Origin: Desulfosudis oleivorans
GTDB lineage: Bacteria > Desulfobacterota > Desulfobacteria > Desulfobacterales > SURF-7
Direction of reading: 5' to 3'
Assembly (NCBI GenBank): GCA_020723325.1
Contig: DYJD01000005.1
Span: forward strand, 62,001 to 126,000
DNA length: 64,000 bases
The position numbers and the translations under genes were made by a program. Shown in pieces: positions 33,507 to 43,357 of this stretch. Each line of letters begins with the position of its first letter. Position 1 is the stretch's first letter. Under the pieces are notes generated by a model. It did no database searches, was not told the DNA's origin, and saw only the letters and a program-made list of their open reading frames with translations.

Positions 33507-36452
33507 TTAATGTGGCCAGACCGGCGGATAACTCGACCGATATCTATTCCACATGCTCTTGGTAAATGGCGTGACCTTCTGCATTTGTTGCTCCCCGCCG
33601 GTGATCGTCATCCACCGGTCTACAAAATCGAAAAGAGCGTCATGGTTCCAGGCCTGTTTTTGCCCCATGATATGGACGGCAAGGACAAATCCCGGATAGC
33701 TGCATGTGGTGGTGGCTCTATAAACAGCATTCCAGTCCTTATCATCCTGATAAGGATGCGTGGCGTGGCGTATCCCCCATTCCGGCAGACCGATGTCGGA
33801 GGTTTCATAGGGCTGCGAATTGTTGCGTGGATCAGGATTCCATTGTGGACTGTGGGTTCTGTCAACATCATCCTGTGAGACGTAAAATGTATTTCCATCT
33901 TCCTGGAAGAGGGTGGGCCAGGTGCCGACACCTTGCATATGCGCATCATCCAGCATGAGGCCGGCAAAAAGAATCGGCCATTTCCGCCCCTGGTTAAAAC
34001 CGCCGTTGGGACGCCAGAAGCCGCCATTGTCCGCTATTCCGGCGAGATCTATCCCCAATTGAACAAATTCCATCAACAAGGTATCCTTTGTGTTGTTTCC
34101 CGCTAACTCTGAATAGTTAAGATTCAGCAGCAATGCCGCATCCCCGATCTTCTTGGCAATTTCACGCCCATAATCATCCATGTTTTCAGATGGATGAACG
34201 TATGACCCCAGATAGTCGTTGACATGATCCAACCACACCCGCGCAAAGGCGTCCTCCATGGTTTTTACATCCGGAATGGAGGTTATTCCGGTTGTGCTTA
34301 AGTTCATCAGCAGATGTGACCGCAGTTGACTGACGTTGAACCGGACGGCTTTATCGCCCCCTGCATAGGGTGGACGGAAACTACCCCTTGTTGCCGGTGC
34401 GGCAAGACAGGTCAATACAGCTGCCGCCCTTGTGACCGGGCGTGGGGTCTGGGTGGTTCCATTGAACGCCGGACAGCCCGGCTCAGCATCGGTGGCGGAA
34501 CGATAAAGCCAACTGACCGTCGATACCAGGCTCTGATTTGTGCTCAGCACCAACGGATTGTCAAAGGAAATAGGCCGGCCGTTTGGATGGGACGCATTCA
34601 GGCCGGCATCATAGGAAGTGAGCGAATGGTCATAGCCTTGCCGCGTATCTGTACCGGGATTGATCATGGATCCATCCTGGCCCTGGACCGGGGTGAATCC
34701 ATGGACATGATAACCGTTGGTTATGGCAATGATCGTTGCCGGGCCGACAACCCAGTAATCACCGTTGGCGAACTGGCCAAATTCATAGGCTCTGTCCAAG
34801 GTCCAGGTGATTCCGTTCTGGGTGATGGCCATGGGACTTAGGACCATCTTGGCAAGATGCCCAATCTCCATGGGCGCCAAGGCGCGATCATAGATGCGCA
34901 CATCGTCCAGATGACCGGCAAACGGGTTTTGTCCCAGGGGATTGGCGCCGATGGTGGTTTTCTGATTGGCCATGACGTTCATCGCCCCGACGACGCTCGC
35001 CCGGCTTTCCTCTTTTCCATCAACGTAAAGGATGAGCTCGCCGTTCTCGAAGGTCAAGGCAACATGATACCACTGATCAGGCGCCAGCACGGTTTGACCG
35101 AAGATGTAATGGGTACCGCTGGTGGTTCGAATGCAGGCCCTGATCTTTTTGGATTCAATCCGCATCATGAACGGATAAATATAGCGACCCCGCTGGATAA
35201 GGACTTGGGTTCCGCGACTCAGGATGACCGCAGGCTTCACCCACATGGCCACGGTCATATCACCGGTAAGACCAAAAGCCTGGTTGCCGGCATCCAGGTA
35301 GTCATCCACGCCATCGAAACGCAGGCTTCCCATCACATTGCCGGCGTCCCAAACCGGACCGTTCAGTAAAGCCGCCGGATTGCCGAGGCCGGAAGCATCA
35401 GCGGCCACAACCCCGTCTTCTTCATCCAGTTTCCAATGGGCCGCCAATCCTGCCGACAGGTCCATCACCGGGGTTAGCGCCGACGCCGGCGCCGAATCAG
35501 CGGACTCGTTTCCGTTCACGTCCACGGCCCTGACCGTATAGGTGTAGCGGGTGGCAGGACTCAGCCCCGTATCACTGTAAAAAGCCACGTCACTGTTTCC
35601 CACCCAGGCGCCGTCTCTATAAATCTGGTAGCTGGAAAGGAGTGTCTCAGGGGCCTGCCATTGCAGATCGATCTGTTGGAAAGAGATCGCACGCGCTGTC
35701 AGCCCCGTGGGCGTCGCCGGCCGGGTATGAATCATTCCGGCCATGACTTGGGCGATATCGTCCGAAGTCAGGGCTTGATTGTAGATCACCGCATCATCGA
35801 TCATGCCGTTGAAAGGACTCGATCCTGTGGGACCACCGCCCACCGAACTCACATCCTGGATCGTTGTGGCCAGGGGCCCGGTGACGGCCCTGCGGCTGTC
35901 TTCCTGGCCGTTGATATACAATACCTGCTCATTTTCCCGGTAGGTCAAGGCCACATGGTACCATTGCCTGTACTCAAGGGTGGCGAAGGACAAGAAATAC
36001 CGGGTTCCCGCAGTAGTCCGAATACAGGTCTGGATCCGTTGTCCGCTCATTTGTATCAGGAAGGGATACACATAGCGACCCGCCTGGACTATGACTTGGT
36101 AGGAACGATTGAAGTTGGGACCGCTCGGATAAATCCAGGCGGCGGCGGTGAACTCCTGGGAAATCCTGAAATTCGCCGCGCCCAGATTCAACCGATCATC
36201 GACACCGTCAAAGGTCAGGGCGCCATTCTCGATCCCGGCGCTCCAGGCTGCATGGTTTATTATCGTGCCGTTCTGGCTGTTTCCGGAAGCGTCATAGGCC
36301 GTAGACCCTTCCGTCTCGTCCAGTTTCCAGTATGCCACGGGAATCGGGTCTGATGCCGCCGCCAGCGCCTCCAGCCGGGTACCCCACAAGCCACTTAGAA
36401 AGAACATCACAGAAAGTCCCCATACCAGACATATCTTGACTCTGTTTAGCAT
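33507..36452 (-). CDS. Large secreted protein with two LamG domains and FN3
   Basis: A 981-residue exported protein. A signal peptide (residues about 1-33, ending RLEALAA) is followed by a LamG/concanavalin-like domain (about 38-220), an FN3 domain (about 226-305), a second LamG domain (about 315-520), and a C-terminal region (about 525-981). That region has conserved-looking Trp/His-rich stretches (NGDYWVVGPATI, DNGGFWRPNGGFNQGRKWP, HATHPYQDDKDWN) that I cannot assign; a polysaccharide-active helical domain is a guess. The start 36452 follows GAGGATGAA. It lies 30 bases after the upstream paralogue and shares its signal peptide type. Confidence 0.85.
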   Translation of the reverse strand: MLNRVKICLVWGLSVMFFLSGLWGTRLEALAAASDPIPVAYWKLDETEGSTAYDASGNSQNGTIINHAAWSAGIENGALTFDGVDDRLNLGAANFRISQEFTAAAWIYPSGPNFNRSYQVIVQAGRYVYPFLIQMSGQRIQTCIRTTAGTRYFLSFATLEYRQWYHVALTYRENEQVLYINGQEDSRRAVTGPLATTIQDVSSVGGGPTGSSPFNGMIDDAVIYNQALTSDDIAQVMAGMIHTRPATPTGLTARAISFQQIDLQWQAPETLLSSYQIYRDGAWVGNSDVAFYSDTGLSPATRYTYTVRAVDVNGNESADSAPASALTPVMDLSAGLAAHWKLDEEDGVVAADASGLGNPAALLNGPVWDAGNVMGSLRFDGVDDYLDAGNQAFGLTGDMTVAMWVKPAVILSRGTQVLIQRGRYIYPFMMRIESKKIRACIRTTSGTHYIFGQTVLAPDQWYHVALTFENGELILYVDGKEESRASVVGAMNVMANQKTTIGANPLGQNPFAGHLDDVRIYDRALAPMEIGHLAKMVLSPMAITQNGITWTLDRAYEFGQFANGDYWVVGPATIIAITNGYHVHGFTPVQGQDGSMINPGTDTRQGYDHSLTSYDAGLNASHPNGRPISFDNPLVLSTNQSLVSTVSWLYRSATDAEPGCPAFNGTTQTPRPVTRAAAVLTCLAAPATRGSFRPPYAGGDKAVRFNVSQLRSHLLMNLSTTGITSIPDVKTMEDAFARVWLDHVNDYLGSYVHPSENMDDYGREIAKKIGDAALLLNLNYSELAGNNTKDTLLMEFVQLGIDLAGIADNGGFWRPNGGFNQGRKWPILFAGLMLDDAHMQGVGTWPTLFQEDGNTFYVSQDDVDRTHSPQWNPDPRNNSQPYETSDIGLPEWGIRHATHPYQDDKDWNAVYRATTTCSYPGFVLAVHIMGQKQAWNHDALFDFVDRWMTITGGEQQMQKVTPFTKSMWNRYRSSYPPVWPH

Positions 36453-36482
36453 TTCATCCTCCTGGCACAACACCTTTGACTT

Positions 36483-39047
36483 TTATGGTTCATAACAGCC
36501 TGCGCTGTGGTGGTTCCCATCCCGATTTTGACCGTCTTTGGTGATAAAACCGGACAATTCGACACGGCCGAGACTGTCACTGGACTGCTGCTCAGAGTTG
36601 CCAAAATTGATGGCCTCTGATCCCGGCGCATAGGTAAAATCGATGACTTTACCGTGCCCATGTGGAAGGATCAGATCCGTGCCCTCCCAAGTCCATGAAA
36701 AATCGAGCTCGCCGTTAAAAAAACCGTTGGTGAAATAGTCAGGGGCATAGCCTGTCTGGCTGGTGATTACCTTGGAACCGCTGGCGATATTCCCCTGGGG
36801 TAGAAAAGTCCATTTGCCGTTTGGAGTTGTCAAGGATGACCAGAAAATATTTCCGCCCTCCTGCACCGTGGCATACCATTCTCCGAAACTCGCCATGCCT
36901 ACAAAAATATTGTTATAGAGCGCGAGGCCCGAGCCATCGTGGCCGGCCGCAACGTTTGATAGGGTGAACACCATGCCGTATTGCATGGGGCCGGCCGACA
37001 CATCATAGCGTTTTCGGCCCACCAGGATATTGTTCCGGACGACGATATTGTTGCCTACGCGGTTCAGCCTCAGCCCGATTTGTGTTTGCGGGTCGTACAG
37101 CAGATTGTTTTCGATGAGAATGTTGTTGTAAATGGCCGGACAATCCGGATCGTCATAGAGCATGATGGTGGAGGAGGTGCCACCATTATGGAAGATATTG
37201 TTGCGAACCGTGACATCCGAACTGCGTATGGAAATGAAACTGGCATGGTAGTTCTGATTCAGGGCCCGCGGCGCCCAATCCTCGGCTTTGGACCAGTTGC
37301 TGTCATAGCAATTATTGCCTTCGATGAGACTATCCCTGCAATAGGCGCCTGAACCGATAAAGGTCGATGTGATGTTGTGGATATGATTGCTCAGCAAGCT
37401 GACGCGCGCGCTGTTCTGATAAGCGATCCCTCTTGTGACCCTGTAAATATGGCATCCCTCGATCACGACATCGTTGCAGCTTGTAAGATAAACCCCATAT
37501 GGTGTCAGATGTTTGTTGGTTCCGAAAATTTCGCAATTCATAAACATCAGGTGGTCGGAATTCAAGGCATTGATCGGACTCGCGGTTTTCATATAGGTGT
37601 TTTGCCGGGATTGGGCATACTGGGGATCGGTGCTTCCCGGATGCGCCGCCTGCCAGGCGGCATCACCGGCTGGATTGACCCAGGCCGGAGCGACTGTGAC
37701 CCCATAAAAAGCCAAATAGACGTTCCTGCTGCTGTTAAAACGAGAACTGATGTTGGTAATAACCGGATTATGACCAACATCGTTAATATATGACACCCAG
37801 GCTGCCCGGCCGGTTGTGTTTTCAACATAGGCGCCATAGTTCCCGCTACGCAAGAAAATTCCATCGCCGTCTTTGGCAACCGATTGGACTTTTGCCAAAG
37901 TTTTCCAGGGATTGGTGCTGGTGCCGTTCCCATTGATGTCATCCCCTTGAGCGGCATCCAAATAGAATGTATTGCCGGTAATGAGTTCAAGGGCAATTTC
38001 CCGGTCGGACTTACTATACGTAATGGCATTGACCGAATCGGTATATGCAGAAACACCCTGTGCATTAAAAGCGCAGACCCGGAAAAAATACGTCGCCCCT
38101 GCCGATAAACCAACAATTGAAAAAGAGGTTGCATCCGCCGATAGCGCAGCGACGTCCAGGAAGTTCAATCCATCGGTGGAACTCTGAATGGTAAAACCGG
38201 TTTCATTTACAGAGTTGTCCGTCCAGGTTAAGTCTATCTGAGATGAAGAAACGGCTGTTGCGGATAGGTTGGACGGTGCCGGCAAAGGGGCAGGCGGCGT
38301 GTCGCCGTTTTCCAGAAGAGTCTTGATTTCAATTTCTGCCAGCGCTCTGCTATAAATCCTAACCTCATCCAGGCAGCCGTTGAAAGGATTGGACAGCATC
38401 GGGCTCATTCCCAGAGTTGTCTTTTGATTGCTTTGGGTGACGATCTCCCCTGGAAGCGTGCTTTTACTATTTGGCTTGCCATTGACATAAAGAGTCATGG
38501 TACCATTTGAATATGTCAAAGCCAGATGGTTCCATGCATCCGCGGTCAAGCTTTCCACCCCATAAAGATAATTGGTCCCTGACTTGGTGCGGATACAGGC
38601 TCTCGGCCTGTTCCCTTCAAGCCTGATCATAAAAGGATAGACATATAGCCCCCGCTGGATGAGAACCTGGCTGTTTCTATTGGTGTTCAATCCATTAGGC
38701 TTAACCCATAAGGATATGGACACCTCATTTGAAAGGCCGAACGATGAACTTCCAGCATCCGCAAAATCGTCTTTTCCATCGAAACAAAGCGCTTCGGAAA
38801 ACCGGCCTTCCCCCCAAGCAGGAGTGCTGCCTAGAATTAAATGGTTGTTGCCGGAGCTATCCGCCATGGTTCCGTTCATTGTCCAAAGGGCTTCAAGTCC
38901 CAATGCCGGTGGAACTTGGCCAAGGGCATCTGATTCCGCAGCCAACGCTTCCATCCTCATATTCCAAAAGCTACCCGGCGTACAATGTACTAAAAAGGAT
39001 ATGAGGGAAAGTCCACATACCAAGCATATCTTCAATCTGTCCAGCAT
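36483..39047 (-). CDS. Secreted LamG-FN3-beta-helix protein
   Basis: An 854-residue exported protein. A signal peptide (about 1-38, ending MEALAAES) precedes a LamG domain (about 55-235), an FN3 domain (about 245-340) and a long right-handed beta-helix (about 345-854) with pectate-lyase-like rungs (VFLTSCNDVVIEGCHIYRVT-type: LTSCNDVVIEGCHIY, VRNNIFHNGG, IVVRNNILVG). The signal peptide and LamG repeat are paralogous to the downstream gene. The start 39047 has GAGG five bases upstream. It probably binds or degrades an extracellular polysaccharide; no lyase catalytic residues could be assigned. Confidence 0.85.
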   Translation of the reverse strand: MLDRLKICLVCGLSLISFLVHCTPGSFWNMRMEALAAESDALGQVPPALGLEALWTMNGTMADSSGNNHLILGSTPAWGEGRFSEALCFDGKDDFADAGSSSFGLSNEVSISLWVKPNGLNTNRNSQVLIQRGLYVYPFMIRLEGNRPRACIRTKSGTNYLYGVESLTADAWNHLALTYSNGTMTLYVNGKPNSKSTLPGEIVTQSNQKTTLGMSPMLSNPFNGCLDEVRIYSRALAEIEIKTLLENGDTPPAPLPAPSNLSATAVSSSQIDLTWTDNSVNETGFTIQSSTDGLNFLDVAALSADATSFSIVGLSAGATYFFRVCAFNAQGVSAYTDSVNAITYSKSDREIALELITGNTFYLDAAQGDDINGNGTSTNPWKTLAKVQSVAKDGDGIFLRSGNYGAYVENTTGRAAWVSYINDVGHNPVITNISSRFNSSRNVYLAFYGVTVAPAWVNPAGDAAWQAAHPGSTDPQYAQSRQNTYMKTASPINALNSDHLMFMNCEIFGTNKHLTPYGVYLTSCNDVVIEGCHIYRVTRGIAYQNSARVSLLSNHIHNITSTFIGSGAYCRDSLIEGNNCYDSNWSKAEDWAPRALNQNYHASFISIRSSDVTVRNNIFHNGGTSSTIMLYDDPDCPAIYNNILIENNLLYDPQTQIGLRLNRVGNNIVVRNNILVGRKRYDVSAGPMQYGMVFTLSNVAAGHDGSGLALYNNIFVGMASFGEWYATVQEGGNIFWSSLTTPNGKWTFLPQGNIASGSKVITSQTGYAPDYFTNGFFNGELDFSWTWEGTDLILPHGHGKVIDFTYAPGSEAINFGNSEQQSSDSLGRVELSGFITKDGQNRDGNHHSAGCYEP

Positions 39048-39412
39048 GTCATCCTCACTTTCATTGCCCTGATAACGAAAATAAAATGTTATCAAAACAG
39101 CTTTACAAAAATGATACCATGATTTTTAGTATTTTATAAAAAAATGAATTTATTAATTTAAATTGTTCAACAAGTCTAATTTACCAATAAATCTTTACCT
39201 TTCTGTATATTTTTTTATGCCTCCTGTACATTTATGTACATATTTAGATAGACCTATAATGGGGGGCGACTCCCCCGTCATAATGAAAGGATAGCAGGAA
39301 AAAATCAGCCACCAGGGTTAACAATTAAGAATATCAAGTAGACAAGGTAAAATAAAATATCCTCGGTTGTTTCTCTTTTCAACAAATAAATGGCATCCTG
39401 CGAATCTTGTCG
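39048..39412. other. AT-rich intergenic region
   Basis: No gene is seen. It should hold the promoter of the secreted-protein pair. Notable are the palindrome TGTACATTTATGTACA (39225-39240), which could be an operator, and a short hairpin GGGGGGCGACTCCCCC (39261-39276) that may mark the end of the upstream minus-strand transcript. Confidence 0.55.
39225..39240. promoter_or_regulatory. TGTACA palindrome, possible operator
   Basis: TGTACA-TTTA-TGTACA, a perfect inverted repeat of 6-base arms, about 180 bases upstream of the LamG-beta-helix gene start in AT-rich DNA. The binding factor is unknown. Confidence 0.4.
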
Positions 39413-40462
39413 TCATGATTTTTTGATCTTCAGCTTTGCTAGCAGTTTTTCCGTCGGAATCCCCTGCTCGTCGAATCCCCTTACCTGATAATAACGATCC
39501 AGCATTTTCTCCAGGGGGACTTTACAGCTCGCGCCATCGATCTCAAGCTCTTCACAGAGGAACCGGGTTGGCAGGGTATCGTCTTTCCTGGATATTCCTT
39601 CTCTTATATTCAAATAACGTTCCAACACATGAATCCGCTCGCCGGCTTCAAGGAGCTTTCTCTTGGTCATTGCAATCCCGGTAATGGCTGAAAAGAAACC
39701 GGTATAGAGGCGCAAGTCAGTCGTTCCCAAGGCCAGCCTGGGCAGGTTCTGCATCAAAAAGCGGATAAGCGGTTGAGGAGTGATTTTCATCAAAGGAGAC
39801 ATCAGGGGATAGGCACTGAGCGTCATCAGGCAGACGGAGAGGGAATTCACGCAGTTGATGATATTTTCGTTGAACTTAACCACCTCCACGTTTGGCAGCC
39901 GGGTAAACCGGTTTACATACTTCAGATCCACTTCCTGAAAGACGGCATAGGCGGAGTTGTGATCACCACCTTTATTGGCAACGGCATAAGACAGGGCATG
40001 GCCGAAAGCGCCGCGGCCATCATAGGCGGGAATCTCCAGGCCTTTGACATGCATGGCAAATTCTTCACCTCCGTATTTCTCCGAGAGGGCTCTGACGCCC
40101 ATGGCCATGTCTTTGCCCAGTCCCCTTTGAAAAACAATATCTGTTATCGCTTCTTCCAATCCCTCTGTCGAGCCGAACCTCAGATTTGTTTGCAGTATGC
40201 TTTTTTCAGTCGCCTCCATCACCCAGCCCAAGGTTCCGCCCAACGATATTGTATCTATCCCGTATTGCGTGCATAGGTCATTGAGGACCGTGATTTTTTC
40301 CAGATCGAAGATGCCGAGGTTTGCTCCTAATAAACTCAGCGTTTCATATTCGGGCAGTTTCTTGGTTTTTCCGCTGATGGTCGTCTTCTTTCCGCAGCTG
40401 ATGAAGCAATATTTACAGGGAGAATGCTTGGCCTGGTAGTGTTCAACCATGTGTTCCCCCAA
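39413..40462 (-). pseudogene. AOR family gene lacking its N-terminal half
   Basis: A 349-residue frame matching only the second half of aldehyde:ferredoxin oxidoreductases. It begins next to the 4Fe-4S motif (CKYCFISCG, equal to residues 285-292 of the AOR at 1155-3095) and runs to a normal C-terminus. The N-terminal domain that binds the tungstopterin face is missing, and only 21 bases separate it from the upstream SDR stop, so it was deleted. The putative TTG start (40462) or ATG (40450) has no good ribosome site. It is a relic or, less likely, a partial subunit. Confidence 0.8.
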
Positions 40463-40483
40463 AATTAAGTGGGAGCAATATCT

Positions 40484-41068
40484 CTATCCTCCCAATCTTC
40501 CCGACCCTTCCAGTAAATCTTCCGCCATGTCCCGATTGAGTTTTGTTACCCCAACGACATCCATGAGCCTTGCCGCAAAGCCTGGAAATAATTCATTCAT
40601 GGCAAGAATTACCCGCAATCTCCATGCCCCAGGTGATACAATTACCTGTTGCCTAGGATTTCGGATACATTTTATCACGGCTTCAGCCACCGCATTGGGT
40701 AGAACTTCACCCACCATCACCGGAGTTTTATATTCTTTTAAGGCCTTTTTTCTATAATCCGCAAACATGCCAGCGCTGTTTACATACCCGGGAATAACAA
40801 CGGACAAGCCTACACCACTGCCTTCCAATTCATCTCTGAGAGCGGCCGACCACTGGATAAGCCCGGCTTTTCTGGCGGCATAAGCTGCTTGAAAGGGGAT
40901 GCCGAACTTTTGTACCTCGGCAAGTTTTCGATTCAGATTTTCTACTTCACCGGGTAGGTCCACCAAGGCCAGATTTACCTGGGCCCTGGCCAGACAGCGG
41001 GCGATATGCCAGCCGATTCCTTTTGCTGCTCCGGTAATAATTGCATTTTTTCCTGATAGATTTTTCAT
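40484..41068 (-). pseudogene. SDR gene with internal deletion
   Basis: A 194-residue frame starting as a normal SDR (NAIITGAAKGIGWHIA) but jumping from LAEVQKFGIPFQ directly to AAYAARKAGLIQWSAAL. About 80 residues are missing, including the NNAG motif, the central strands and the catalytic Ser; the Tyr-x3-Lys pair remains. The reading frame stays open, so the deletion is in frame. It is coupled to the upstream gene by an ATGA overlap. Catalysis is unlikely. Confidence 0.75.
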
Positions 41069-41790
41069 TGATGCCCTCCAATCTGACTACGCTTCGGCAA
41101 GAAAGCCAGCACCTGGGTATCTTCACCCATAGTGCCCCGCATATTCACGCCCAGCACAGACAGTATCGGTTTCCCCAGGCCAATGTGGTTAAGGTCCTGA
41201 TAGATCGGGCTCTCGGGCGGGACCGTATAGCTAACCTTGGATAATCCGTAATTTGCCTTGAAGCTGTTCCGGCAGAATATCAGCTTGTCTTCCAGAATTG
41301 ATGCCGCTTTTCCTCCGAGTTTCAAGGGCAGTGAGCCGAAAGCGCCTGTGTAGCTTATCGTGATCAGATCTTTATCCACCAGTTTTATGGCAATGTGCCC
41401 AGCCGCATGTGCCTTCCAATCCCATGAGAACTCGGCCAGTTGTTTTGGCAAACCGAAATTCCTTATTCCACCGATCTGGGATTTGGGGTTGTCCACATAA
41501 ATATGTGTTACATAAAACCCACAGGTGCATCCGGCCCGTATCAAGGCTGGAGCAATGATCAGTTCATGGTAAGGCAGGGTCGATTCCGGCCCCATGCTGG
41601 TCATGAAAACCAACCCGATGGTTTTACCACATCCAATCGAGACGATATCAAGCTCTTCAGGGATATAGTGCCTTACTCGGCCGATATCGATAAGGTGGAT
41701 CATCATAAGATGTCCTTTGTCACCGACTGGAAGCCATATCTCGCCTTGCTTGGGAATCTCGCCCTGTTTGGCATAATATTTTTGCATCAT
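41065..41790 (-). CDS. Acetoacetate decarboxylase-like protein
   Basis: A 241-residue protein of the acetoacetate decarboxylase (ADC) superfamily. LPYHEL (Glu76), IYVDNPKSQIGGIRNFGLPKQLAEF (segment 97-121) match ADC blocks. The Schiff-base Lys is kept (Lys116) but the neighbouring Lys that lowers its pKa in true ADC is Gln117, so it may be an aldolase/dehydratase-type relative rather than a decarboxylase. It is between the START-domain gene and the deleted SDR in the TetR-controlled cluster. The start has only a weak ribosome site. Confidence 0.75.
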   Translation of the reverse strand: MMQKYYAKQGEIPKQGEIWLPVGDKGHLMMIHLIDIGRVRHYIPEELDIVSIGCGKTIGLVFMTSMGPESTLPYHELIIAPALIRAGCTCGFYVTHIYVDNPKSQIGGIRNFGLPKQLAEFSWDWKAHAAGHIAIKLVDKDLITISYTGAFGSLPLKLGGKAASILEDKLIFCRNSFKANYGLSKVSYTVPPESPIYQDLNHIGLGKPILSVLGVNMRGTMGEDTQVLAFLPKRSQIGGHQ

Positions 41791-41879
41791 TTATTCTTTT
41801 CTGGTTCGATAATACTGACCTGATTACGTTTCAACATAGACCGTAAACTTATGAGCTGCCTGCCTATAAAGATTCACCG

Positions 41880-42509
41880 CTAATTGACGCTTTCGTTATA
41901 TTTTACCATTTGCTTCATTCCCAAAAGAGTCTCATAGGGAAGACTTGTACTCATCATGTTGACAATGGATATCGGGATATTTCCACCAGGATTGCAACGC
42001 ATGGAATAGGTAACGTGGGTGTGTGAATCGTCGATGGCACGAAAAATCCACTGACCGGTAACTTCTTTGATGCGCAGATTGGTTTTGGTCTCCGGAGCCT
42101 TGGCATCCGTAACCGCTCTGAAATTTACGATCATGGCCCCTGGTTCAGGAAGAAAGTCGCGTTGCACCACGGAATCTCTGTCCTGAAGCGGCCAAGGCAT
42201 GGCCGTCACATGATAGAGAACATCGCTCATATCCCCCAGGGCTCTAACCAGCTTTGCTGTATTGGTGTTGGGCATCCAGCGGGTTTGGGATGAAACATCT
42301 TTCAACACGCCCACGCAAATATCCCTGGGAGCATCAATAATGGTCTCCCCTTTGAACTCATGACATTCCGAACCCGTAACTGCTCTTGTATAAACATCTA
42401 TATTTTGCTTGCTTAGAACCTTCTGCCATTCCACATCTGAATACACGAATGGAACGCCCACAATTCCCAAAACCAGTCCCATGGCAATCATTCTGATTTT
42501 TGCCTTCAT
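41880..42509 (-). CDS. Exported START-domain lipid-binding protein
   Basis: A 209-residue protein with a signal peptide (MKAKIRMIAMGLVLGIVGVP, then FVYS). The rest matches START/SRPBCC lipid-binding folds: WQKVLSKQNIDVYTR, SQTRWMPNTNTAKLVRALG, MPWPLQDRDSVVQRDF and YSMRCNPGGNIP. Such proteins bind sterols or other hydrophobic ligands in a cavity; here the site would be periplasmic. The start 42509 follows AAGGAG by seven bases. It is 17 bases after an SDR gene, so probably in the same transcript. It may carry the hydrophobic substrate of this cluster. Confidence 0.85.
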   Translation of the reverse strand: MKAKIRMIAMGLVLGIVGVPFVYSDVEWQKVLSKQNIDVYTRAVTGSECHEFKGETIIDAPRDICVGVLKDVSSQTRWMPNTNTAKLVRALGDMSDVLYHVTAMPWPLQDRDSVVQRDFLPEPGAMIVNFRAVTDAKAPETKTNLRIKEVTGQWIFRAIDDSHTHVTYSMRCNPGGNIPISIVNMMSTSLPYETLLGMKQMVKYNESVN

Positions 42510-42526
42510 GTTGTATCTCCTTATAT

Positions 42527-43357
42527 TTATAGTGTTTGTTGACAATTCTCAGCATCAAATTTCGTTTTATAACCGGGGTTTCTGCTCATGAAGAACATGA
42601 ATATATAGGAAGCCAGTTTTCTTGGAATAAAACGGAAAAAGAAAACTGTACTTTTGTTTAAAAAGCCTGGAACGACGATTGTCTTTCCCTTCATCAGCGC
42701 GCGATATCCCGTGGCCGCAACATGTCCGGCGCTCGTTTGGAGGCCGGGAAGGCTGAAAGCTCTGACATCAGTCATGGCGGCTCTTTTTGCAAATTCAGTC
42801 CGCGTCGCTCCAGGGCAAAGGGCGGTCACGGTAATACCGGTCCCCTTGAGCTCTTGTGACAAGGCTTCCGAAAAGCTCAATACATATGCCTTGGTGGCGC
42901 AGTAGACGGCGTTCAGGGGGCCGGCGGCATAGGATCCCACTGAGCCGACATTCAGGATCTTTCCTTCGCTCCGCTTCAACATTTCGGGTAAAAACAATTT
43001 CGTAAGCTGAGTCAGGGACGTCAGGTTGGTTTGTATCATCTGTGCTTCTTTTTGAGGATCTGTTTCTGAAAACAGGCCATAAACCTGGAAACCGGCATTG
43101 TTTACCAGAAAGTCGATTTGAATCCCCCGGCCCCGCAGTTCGGAAAAAATTTCGCCGGCTGCTGTTGGAACAGCTAAATCCTTTGAAATTATTGTCACTG
43201 AAATTTTGTATTTCTCCTTGAATTCAGACGCGGCTTTTTCAAGATTGCTGATATTTCTGGCCACCAAAACAAGATTGTGCCCGTCTTTTGCGAATTGTTT
43301 GGCAAGTTCATAGCCAATGCCACAGGTCGCTCCGGTAACGAGTGCTGTTTTTTTCAT
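42527..43357 (-). CDS. Short-chain dehydrogenase (DltE/YqjQ-like SDR)
   Basis: A 276-residue SDR with cofactor loop TGATCGIGYELA near the N-terminus, NNAG (in FLVNNAGFQVYG), catalytic Ser in NVGSVGSYAAG and Tyr/Lys in YCATKAYVLSF. It is of the group acting on lipid-like or ketone substrates. The start 43357 is chosen for the GGAG nine bases upstream and because it places the Rossmann motif at residue 9; longer frames add only Lys/Glu-rich sequence. It is the first gene of the cluster divergent from a TetR gene, with operator palindromes between them. Confidence 0.9.
   Translation of the reverse strand: MKKTALVTGATCGIGYELAKQFAKDGHNLVLVARNISNLEKAASEFKEKYKISVTIISKDLAVPTAAGEIFSELRGRGIQIDFLVNNAGFQVYGLFSETDPQKEAQMIQTNLTSLTQLTKLFLPEMLKRSEGKILNVGSVGSYAAGPLNAVYCATKAYVLSFSEALSQELKGTGITVTALCPGATRTEFAKRAAMTDVRAFSLPGLQTSAGHVAATGYRALMKGKTIVVPGFLNKSTVFFFRFIPRKLASYIFMFFMSRNPGYKTKFDAENCQQTL

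Noticed and set aside
39261-39276. GGGGGGCGACTCCCCC hairpin as a terminator
   Set aside because: The stem is short and no T-run follows in either orientation, so it is mentioned only as part of the intergenic description.
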